The translations under genes and the position numbers were made by a program. DNA of 6,336 bases from Thermoleophilia bacterium (GTDB lineage: Bacteria; Actinomycetota; Thermoleophilia; Gaiellales; SKUG01): NCBI GenBank assembly GCA_025964455.1, contig JAOPYU010000062.1, forward strand, positions 1 to 6,336. The letters are read 5' to 3'. The notes beneath the pieces are model-generated. The model was given only the letters and a program-made list of their open reading frames with translations, was not told the origin of the DNA and searched no databases. Position 1 is the stretch's first letter. Every line of letters starts with the position of its first letter. Of this stretch, positions 1 to 4,940 are shown in pieces.

Positions 1-832
1 CGATGATCGAGCCTTCGCGCGAGATGCCCTCGCCGTAGGTGATCTCGAACTCGGCCTGCTTGAACGGAGAGGCCAGCTTGTTCTTGACGACCTTCACGCG
101 CACGCGGTTGCCGACCGCCTCGGTGCCCTCCTTGAGGGTCTCGATGCGACGGATGTCCAGGCGGATCGACGAGTAGAACTTGAGCGCTCGACCACCGGGG
201 GTGGTCTCAGGCGAACCGAACATCACGCCGATCTTCTCGCGAAGCTGGTTGGTGAAGATCATCGTGGTGTTGGCACGGCTCAGCGAGCCGGCCAGCTTTC
301 GACAGGCCTGCGACATGAGCCGCGCCTGCAGGCCGACGAACGAATCACCGATCTCGCCCTCGATCTCCGCCTTCGGCACGAGCGCCGCGACCGAGTCGAC
401 CGCCACCACGTCGAGCGAGCCCGAGCGGATCAGCAGTTCGCAGATCTCGAGCGCCTGCTCGCCGTGGTCCGGCTGCGCGATGAGCAGGTTGTCGACGTCC
501 ACGCCGATGCGCTTGGCGTAGATCGGGTCGAACGCGTGCTCCGTGTCGATGAACGCGCACACGCCGCCGCGCTTCTGCGACTCGGCGATGAGGTGGTAGA
601 CGAGCGTCGTCTTGCCCGAGCTCTCCGGCCCGTAGATCTCGCAGATGCGTCCCTTGGGCAGGCCGCCGATGCCGAGCGCGAGGTCGAGGGGAAGCGCTCC
701 CGTCGGCACGACCTCGACGTCGACGTGCTCCTTGTCGCCCAGGCGCATGATGGCGCCCTTGCCGAAATTCTTCTCGATGTGGCTGATCGCAGCATCGAGC
801 TGCGCCTTTGCCTGTGTTGCCTGCTTGTCCAC
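1..832 (-). CDS. recA: RecA recombinase (partial, C-terminal end outside the window)
   Basis: RecA is the cytoplasmic ATP-dependent recombinase. It forms filaments on single-stranded DNA, carries out strand exchange and stimulates LexA self-cleavage. The 277 visible codons hold the whole ATPase core: Walker A GPESSGKT at residues 68-75, the catalytic glutamate in IDTEHA (E98), Walker B ending VAVDSVAAL (about 143-151), loop L1 around [12 protein letters not shown] (160-171) and loop L2 [19 protein letters not shown] (193-211). A full RecA has about 340-350 residues, so roughly 70 C-terminal residues lie beyond position 1. The start is GTG at 832-830: an in-frame TAG lies nine codons upstream, no other start codon lies between, and a strong Shine-Dalgarno sits 6 nt ahead. 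No intein interrupts the core, unlike M. tuberculosis RecA. It follows cinA after a 131-nt gap with an SOS box, so it probably has its own damage-inducible promoter. Confidence 0.98.
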   Translation of the reverse strand, partial: MDKQATQAKAQLDAAISHIEKNFGKGAIMRLGDKEHVDVEVVPTGALPLDLALGIGGLPKGRICEIYGPESSGKTTLVYHLIAESQKRGGVCAFIDTEHAFDPIYAKRIGVDVDNLLIAQPDHGEQALEICELLIRSGSLDVVAVDSVAALVPKAEIEGEIGDSFVGLQARLMSQACRKLAGSLSRANTTMIFTNQLREKIGVMFGSPETTPGGRALKFYSSIRLDIRRIETLKEGTEAVGNRVRVKVVKNKLASPFKQAEFEITYGEGISREGSII

Positions 833-838
833 GCGGTG

Positions 839-846
839 CTCCTTCT
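839..846 (-). promoter_or_regulatory. Shine-Dalgarno of recA
   Basis: Read on the minus strand this is AGAAGGAG, a near-consensus ribosome binding site 6 nt before the GTG at 832-830. It decides the recA start: no ATG, GTG or TTG occurs in frame between the upstream in-frame TAG and this GTG. Confidence 0.85.
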
Positions 847-859
847 CGCCCTTGCGCTA

Positions 860-875
860 TCGAACGTGTGTTCGG
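860..875 (-). promoter_or_regulatory. LexA-binding SOS box upstream of recA
   Basis: On the minus strand the site reads CCGAACACACGTTCGA. It matches the actinobacterial SOS consensus TCGAAC-N4-GTTCGA at all positions but the first, and the inner CGAAC-N4-GTTCG palindrome (861-874) is perfect. Its centre is about 36 nt upstream of the recA GTG, where bound LexA would block transcription. A search for the same GAAC-N4-GTTC pattern ahead of the RodZ-like gene found none, so SOS control seems directed at recA rather than at the RodZ-like/cinA pair. Confidence 0.88.
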
Positions 876-877
876 TG

Positions 878-883
878 AAGATA
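878..883 (-). promoter_or_regulatory. possible recA -10 element (TATCTT)
   Basis: TATCTT on the minus strand lies just upstream of the SOS box and would place the transcription start inside the operator, a sensible layout for LexA repression. No convincing TTGACA-like hexamer is found 16-19 nt upstream, so the assignment rests on one hexamer and its position. Confidence 0.28.
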
Positions 884-916
884 CCCCATGGTTCGGACGC
901 GCACACGCGACTCCTG

Positions 917-925
917 CACCGACAT
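917..925 (-). promoter_or_regulatory. possible upstream half of a RecA-NDp (PafBC-type) promoter
   Basis: The minus strand reads ATGTCGGTG, matching 8 of 9 positions of the TTGTCRGTG element known from LexA-independent damage promoters of mycobacteria (consensus TTGTCRGTG-N8-TANNNT). The paired -10 fails: eight bases downstream the sequence is GCGTGT, without the TA. It is either a diverged element or a chance match. Confidence 0.25.
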
Positions 926-963
926 CGTGACAAGTTCGTGGCGAAACCGCGAAAACCGCGTCG

Positions 964-2265
964 CTACGTGGCCTCGGTGAGTGCGATCCGCAGCTCGTGG
1001 AGCGCGATCGCGCAGGTGCGACGCCGGATCGTCTCGCGGTCCCCGGGCATCCGCAGGGCGCGGTGCACGTCGCCGCTCGGCATGGAGATCGCGACGTGGA
1101 CCGTCCCGACCGGCTTCTCGGCGGTGCCACCCCCGGGACCCGCCACGCCCGTGATCCCGATCCCCACGTCGGCCCCGGTGGCGCTGCATGCGCCCGCCGC
1201 CAGCGCCCGCGCGACCGGTTCGCTGACCGCTCCGTGCGCCTCGAGCAACGCCTCGTCGACGTGGGCGAGGCCGACCTTCACCTGGTTCGCGTACGCGACC
1301 ACCCCGCCCAAGTACCACGCGCTCGAGCCCGGCTGCGACGTCAGGATCGATCCGAGCATCCCGCCGGTACAGCTCTCCGCCGTCGCGGCGCGCCAGCCCT
1401 TCGCGCCCAGCGCCTCGGCGACCAGCGCCGCGACCTCGCGGTGGTCGTCGCGCGCGAACACGCCGCTTCCGAGCTCACCGTCCAGCGCCTCGAACAGCGC
1501 GTCGACCGCGGCCGCGTCGGTGCCGCGCATCGCCAGCTCCAGCTCGCCGTCGCGCGCGCAGATGGTGATCCGGCTCGCAGGGGAATCCTCGTGCCCGATG
1601 CCCGCGAGCACCTGCGAGGCGCGCGACTCCGGGACGCCCCACACGCGCAGCAGTCGTTCGTGGCGCGTGCCCACCCGTGCGAGCACGGCGCCCAGCGGCT
1701 CGCTCGCCTCGATGCCCCGCCACGCATGGCGCAGCTCGCTCGGCGGGCCGGGCAGCACGCACGTCAGCCGCCCGCCCTGGCCGACCGTGAATCCGGGGGC
1801 CGTGCCGAGCGGGTCCACCCACTGCGCGCCCGCGGGCATCGTCGCCTGCTTGCGGTTGCCGGGGGTGAACGTCGCGATCTCCTCCGGCGTCCGCATCCGC
1901 CCGTACGCACGAACGCGCGCCTCGACGACCTCGAGGGCGTCCTCGCGCAGCTCGAGCTCCACGCCAAGTGCCCGCGCCACGGCCTCGCTCGTGCGGTCGT
2001 CGTGGGTGGGCCCGAGCCCGCCGGTGACGATCACCACGTCGATTCCTGCTGCATCCGCCTCGGCGAGCTCGCGTTCGATCGTCGCGAAGTCGTCGCCGAC
2101 GATCCGGATCGCGTCCAGCACGAGGCCGAGCTCGCGGATGCGCTCTGCCAGGTAGCCGCCGTTGGCGTCACGGATGAATCCGCGGAGCAGCTCGTCGCCG
2201 GTGATCACGATGCGCGCGCGCACCTCCGTCGACGGCTCGGCCACGTCGCCACCGCCGGCGGTCAT
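964..2265 (-). CDS. cinA: CinA family protein (nicotinamide-nucleotide amidase)
   Basis: CinA is a cytoplasmic two-domain enzyme of pyridine-nucleotide repair. In characterised relatives the C-terminal PncC domain deamidates nicotinamide mononucleotide (EC 3.5.1.42), and the N-terminal COG1058/MoCF-like domain acts as an ADP-ribose pyrophosphatase. Both look intact in these 433 residues. The N-terminal domain shows ITGDELLRG (21-29) and VTGGLGPTHDD (80-90). The PncC domain shows TAESCTGG (295-302) with the family's serine, GVVAYAN (321-327), AVSEPVA (346-352) and GITGVAGPGGGTAEKPVGTV (370-389). The length is normal for the long form. The ATG overlaps the stop of the RodZ-like gene (ATGA, 2265-2262) and has no clear ribosome binding site, so translational coupling is likely. 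A GTG at codon 8 is a possible alternative start, since the conserved domain begins only near residue 17. The stop is TAG at 966-964. The name reflects competence/damage-inducible cinA-recA operons elsewhere; competence cannot be judged from this window. Confidence 0.96.
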   Translation of the reverse strand: MTAGGGDVAEPSTEVRARIVITGDELLRGFIRDANGGYLAERIRELGLVLDAIRIVGDDFATIERELAEADAAGIDVVIVTGGLGPTHDDRTSEAVARALGVELELREDALEVVEARVRAYGRMRTPEEIATFTPGNRKQATMPAGAQWVDPLGTAPGFTVGQGGRLTCVLPGPPSELRHAWRGIEASEPLGAVLARVGTRHERLLRVWGVPESRASQVLAGIGHEDSPASRITICARDGELELAMRGTDAAAVDALFEALDGELGSGVFARDDHREVAALVAEALGAKGWRAATAESCTGGMLGSILTSQPGSSAWYLGGVVAYANQVKVGLAHVDEALLEAHGAVSEPVARALAAGACSATGADVGIGITGVAGPGGGTAEKPVGTVHVAISMPSGDVHRALRMPGDRETIRRRTCAIALHELRIALTEAT

Positions 2266-2843
2266 CGCGCCGGGATCGTGGCGGTGGTCGCGCGTCCCGT
2301 GCTCGCGGCGGCACCGCTCGGGGCCGCGGCTGCATCTGCGGCCGACTGGAAGGAACCGGGTCCGACCGCGTCGCTCGACGCGTCACTCGACGACGCCTCG
2401 TCGCGGACCGTGGTCGTGGCAGCCGGGGTGCGACGACCCTCGTCGCGCGAGCTGTCCTGGCGCAGGCCCAGCCATGCGAGCAGGGCGAGCACGACGAGCG
2501 TCAGGACGACGATGCCGCGCGTGGCGCGGCGTCCGCGGGCGGCACGCTCCTGGGCGAGGCCGGGGCGGCCGAGGGCGGGGCTGGCGACGTGCTCCTCCGC
2601 CTCCTCGAAGCGACCGAAACGCTCGTTGTACTCATCCACGAACAGCTGCGGGTCGAGGCCGAGGTAGCGGGCGTAGGTCCGCAGGAAGCCACGCACGAAC
2701 ACCGGCCCGGGAAGGACGTCGAACTCCTCGGTCTCGAGGGCTGCGAGGTACTTGGAACGGATCTTGGTGTCCTGCTCGGCGATGACCAGGTCGATCCGCC
2801 GTCGCTGGCGCGCCTCGCGCAGGTTGTTTCCGAGCTCGAACAT
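2262..2843 (-). CDS. RodZ-like HTH-transmembrane protein, short form
   Basis: This 193-residue protein has the layout of RodZ. A cytoplasmic helix-turn-helix domain of the HTH_25 type occupies about residues 3-75 (LGNNLREARQRR; TKIRSKYLAALE; LPGPVFVRGFLRTYARYLGL). A basic linker (RGRRATR, 103-109) and a single membrane span (about 110-127) follow. The outer tail (128-193) is rich in Ala, Ser and Thr and looks disordered. The basic residues before the span predict the N-terminus inside. RodZ links MreB to the wall-elongation machinery through such an HTH domain, but here the globular outer DUF4115 domain of classical RodZ is missing, so a MreB role is inference. A DNA-binding role cannot be excluded. 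The ATG at 2843 begins the typical MFELGNNLREAR and has no Shine-Dalgarno; a TACCAT hexamer just upstream suggests a leaderless message. The gene overlaps cinA by 4 bp. Confidence 0.85.
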   Translation of the reverse strand: MFELGNNLREARQRRRIDLVIAEQDTKIRSKYLAALETEEFDVLPGPVFVRGFLRTYARYLGLDPQLFVDEYNERFGRFEEAEEHVASPALGRPGLAQERAARGRRATRGIVVLTLVVLALLAWLGLRQDSSRDEGRRTPAATTTVRDEASSSDASSDAVGPGSFQSAADAAAAPSGAAASTGRATTATIPAR

Positions 2844-2851
2844 CGATGTGG

Positions 2852-2857
2852 ATGGTA
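2852..2857 (-). promoter_or_regulatory. possible -10 element for a leaderless RodZ-like/cinA message
   Basis: TACCAT on the minus strand fits the actinobacterial TANNNT -10 pattern. It ends 8 nt before the ATG at 2843, so transcription would begin at or next to the start codon. This agrees with the missing Shine-Dalgarno. The expected -35 position (about 2875-2880) reads ACGCAC, which gives no support. Confidence 0.3.
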
Positions 2858-2919
2858 GCCCACCACCCGCCCCGGTGCGTCAGCCGGCGTCCGTGCCGGG
2901 GCCGCCCTCGGCCCGTCCC

Positions 2920-2939
2920 CGTGGCCGGTCGTGGCCACG
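2920..2939 (-). terminator. inverted repeat, possible terminator of the ABC transporter operon
   Basis: Two perfect 7-bp arms, CGTGGCC and GGCCACG, flank a 6-nt loop, starting 22 nt after the stop of the last permease gene. A GC-rich hairpin here could end the transporter transcript. No T-run follows on the minus strand, so it is not a canonical intrinsic terminator. It could act with a factor, stabilise a 3' end, or be a regulator-binding palindrome for the RodZ-like gene. The rest of the 2844-2961 gap shows no gene. Confidence 0.35.
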
Positions 2940-2961
2940 CGGCGCCGCCCTGCCCGCGAGG

Positions 2962-3843
2962 TCAGTGCTTCACGTAGGGCTTGCCGGCAGCGGCTGGCGC
3001 AGTCGCCCGCCCCACGAAGCCCGCGAGCGCCACGAGCGTGATCACGTAGGGCAGCGAGTTGACCAGCTCCGGAGAGCCCGGCAGGCGCGTCGCGAGCCCC
3101 TGCGAGAGCCCGAACAGCAGGCACGCGAGCATGACCGGGACGGGCTTCCACTTGCCGAAGATGAGCGCCGCGAGCGCGATGAAGCCGTTGCCCGCGACCA
3201 TGTTCTCGGTGTAGGAGCCGACGTTGAACGAGATGAAGGCACCTGCTGCTCCCGCGAGCGCGCCGCTCGTGAGCACTGCGATGTACCGCATCCTGTAGAC
3301 GTTGATGCCGACCGTGTCTGCAGCACGGGGATGCTCACCGACGCTCCGCAGGCGCAGGCCGAACGGGGTCCGGAAGATCACGTAGCTGGTCCCCACGACG
3401 GCGGCGATCGCCAGCAGCACGAGGATGCTGAAGCTGAAGTCGGCGGGTCCGATGTTCGGCGGCTTGGAAACGTCGGGCGGCGAACCCTCCTGGCCGAACA
3501 GCGTCAGGTTGAGGAAGTTCACGAGGCCCGCGGCGATGAGGATGATCGCCGTGCCGCTCACGATCTGGTCGGCCTGGAACGTCACCGTCGCGACGGCGTG
3601 CAGCGCACCGAGCGCCATGCCCGCCAGCATCCCGCCGATGAGCCCGAACACCCAGCTGCCGGTCTGCACCGACACGTAGATCGCGAAGAAGGCGCCGGCC
3701 GTCATCATGCCCTCGAGGGCGATGTTGACGATGCCGCTGCGCTCGCTGAAGAGCCCGCCCAGTGCCGCGAGCACGAGCGGCGTCGAGAAGCGCAGCGTCG
3801 CGAGCCCGAGCCCGAGGATCCAGACGTCGATGAACTCGGTCAT
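2962..3843 (-). CDS. nucleoside/BMP-type ABC transporter permease, second subunit (NupQ-like, COG1079)
   Basis: This integral membrane subunit of an ABC importer (BPD_transp_2 superfamily) has 293 residues, in the usual range for the shorter permease of the pair. It is strongly hydrophobic with about eight membrane spans. Family signatures visible are ERSGIVNIALEGMM (34-47) near the N-terminus, a cytoplasmic coupling-type loop with GEHPRAADTVGINVYRMRY (169-187), and a conserved segment with VAGNGFIALAALIFGKWKP (216-234). A polar outer loop rich in Pro and Ser (about 117-133) separates the spans around 95-115 and 137-157. Its ATG overlaps the stop of the first permease gene (ATGA, 3843-3840), which suggests coupled translation and a heterodimeric channel. 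Relatives take up nucleosides in B. subtilis and Lactococcus; the substrate here is inferred from family only. It is the last gene of the operon, followed by a 118-nt gap. Confidence 0.92.
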   Translation of the reverse strand: MTEFIDVWILGLGLATLRFSTPLVLAALGGLFSERSGIVNIALEGMMTAGAFFAIYVSVQTGSWVFGLIGGMLAGMALGALHAVATVTFQADQIVSGTAIILIAAGLVNFLNLTLFGQEGSPPDVSKPPNIGPADFSFSILVLLAIAAVVGTSYVIFRTPFGLRLRSVGEHPRAADTVGINVYRMRYIAVLTSGALAGAAGAFISFNVGSYTENMVAGNGFIALAALIFGKWKPVPVMLACLLFGLSQGLATRLPGSPELVNSLPYVITLVALAGFVGRATAPAAAGKPYVKH

Positions 3844-4940
3844 GCGTGCCGTCCGTCCTCGCTGAGCCCGACCGAGGTCGTGATGCGGTTGGCGAGGCGG
3901 CGGAACACCAGGTCGGCGCCGACGAACAGCACGATCACGCCCTGGATGAGGCCGATCAGCTTGGTGGCGACCCCCGGTGGCAGCGCGTTGTCGTTCTGGA
4001 TGCCGACCGCGCCCGAATCGAGCCCGCCCAAAAGCAGTCCGGCGAACACGCAGCCGATCGCAGTGTTGCGCCCGAGCAGCGCCACGGCGATGCCGGCGAA
4101 CCCGATCTGCACCACAGCGAGCTCGCTCTTCTGCAGCCGCTCGAGCTCACCCAGCGTCGCCACCGCGCCGCCGAGGCCGGCGAACGCACCGGCGAGGAAC
4201 ATGCCGATCACGGTCACCTTGGTGACGCTCATGCCGCCGTACTCGGCGGCGTCCGGCTGCAGGCCCACGGCGCGGATCTGGAAGCCGATCGCCGTGCGCC
4301 CCACCAGGAACCATGCGAAGGCCGCCGCGAGCAGCGCCACGACCACGCCGACGTGCACCTCGGTGAACGGATCCGGTCGCCAGAACACCGGCAGCTGCGC
4401 GCTCTGCTCGAACGGGGCGCTCGCCGGCACGCTCGAGCCCTTCTCCTGGAGTGGGCCGCCGAGCCCGAGCAGGTACTCGCCGAAGCGGATCGCGATGTAG
4501 TTGAGCATGATCGTCACGACCACCTCGTTCGCCCCGCGCGCCACCTTGAGGAAGCCCGCGATCGCGCCCCAGAGCCCGCCGCCGATCGCAGCCACCGTGA
4601 GCGCCACCATCCAGTGCAGTGGCCCGGGCAGCGCCCCGAACTTGATCGCGACCACGCCGCCGCAGATGAGCCCGATGATGGCCTGGCCGGTGCCACCGAT
4701 GTTGAAGAGCCCGGCACGGAAGGCGATCATCACGCTCAGGCCGGTGAGGATGATCGGCGTCGCGCGCAGCAGCGTCGCGCCGATCGCGCTGGGTCCGCCG
4801 ATCGCACCATCGACGAGCGATCCGTACGCGAAGAGCGCGTCGTATCCGATCGCGTAGATCAGGACCATGCCCACGAGCATGGCGGCGATCACCGCGAGCA
4901 CCGGCACGAGCACCGTCTCGGCGTTGAAGCGGCGCGTCAC
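3840..4940 (-). CDS. nucleoside/BMP-type ABC transporter permease, first subunit (NupP-like, COG4603)
   Basis: This 366-residue integral membrane permease pairs with the subunit encoded just downstream. About nine to ten hydrophobic segments are visible, for example around residues 9-32, 60-75, 110-130, 197-214, 243-262, 277-304 and 326-347. The family hallmark GANEVVVTIMLNYIAIRFGE lies at 136-155, and a polar outer loop (about 162-193) follows. A cytoplasmic loop with FQIRAVGLQPDAAEYGGM (220-237) is the likely contact with the ATPase. I chose the GTG at 4940-4938: the family N-terminus begins here, GGGGGA lies 7 nt upstream, and it overlaps the ATPase stop by 4 bp (GTGA). The frame stays open far upstream, but that stretch runs inside the ATPase gene and is Arg-rich nonsense. 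Nucleoside import is inferred from the family. Confidence 0.93.
   Translation of the reverse strand: MTRRFNAETVLVPVLAVIAAMLVGMVLIYAIGYDALFAYGSLVDGAIGGPSAIGATLLRATPIILTGLSVMIAFRAGLFNIGGTGQAIIGLICGGVVAIKFGALPGPLHWMVALTVAAIGGGLWGAIAGFLKVARGANEVVVTIMLNYIAIRFGEYLLGLGGPLQEKGSSVPASAPFEQSAQLPVFWRPDPFTEVHVGVVVALLAAAFAWFLVGRTAIGFQIRAVGLQPDAAEYGGMSVTKVTVIGMFLAGAFAGLGGAVATLGELERLQKSELAVVQIGFAGIAVALLGRNTAIGCVFAGLLLGGLDSGAVGIQNDNALPPGVATKLIGLIQGVIVLFVGADLVFRRLANRITTSVGLSEDGRHA

Noticed and set aside
941..960. Short repeated GCGAAACC/GCGAAAACC units just after the cinA stop, considered as a terminator or operator
   Set aside because: The best stems are only 4 bp with no T-run, and two short units are too few to call a repeat array.
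464..2155. A 563-codon open frame on the plus strand across cinA and the start of recA
   Set aside because: It is antisense to well-supported genes, runs through the cinA-recA gap, and its translation is low-complexity Ser/Ala/Arg-rich sequence.
2836..2852. A TCGAAC half-site overlapping the RodZ-like start codon, considered as a second SOS box
   Set aside because: The required GTTCGA half does not follow at the 4-nt spacing; the sequence there is ATGTGG.
2752..4500. A 582-codon open frame on the plus strand opposite the permeases
   Set aside because: It is charged, repetitive composition with no membrane or catalytic motif; it is the antisense shadow of the permease genes.
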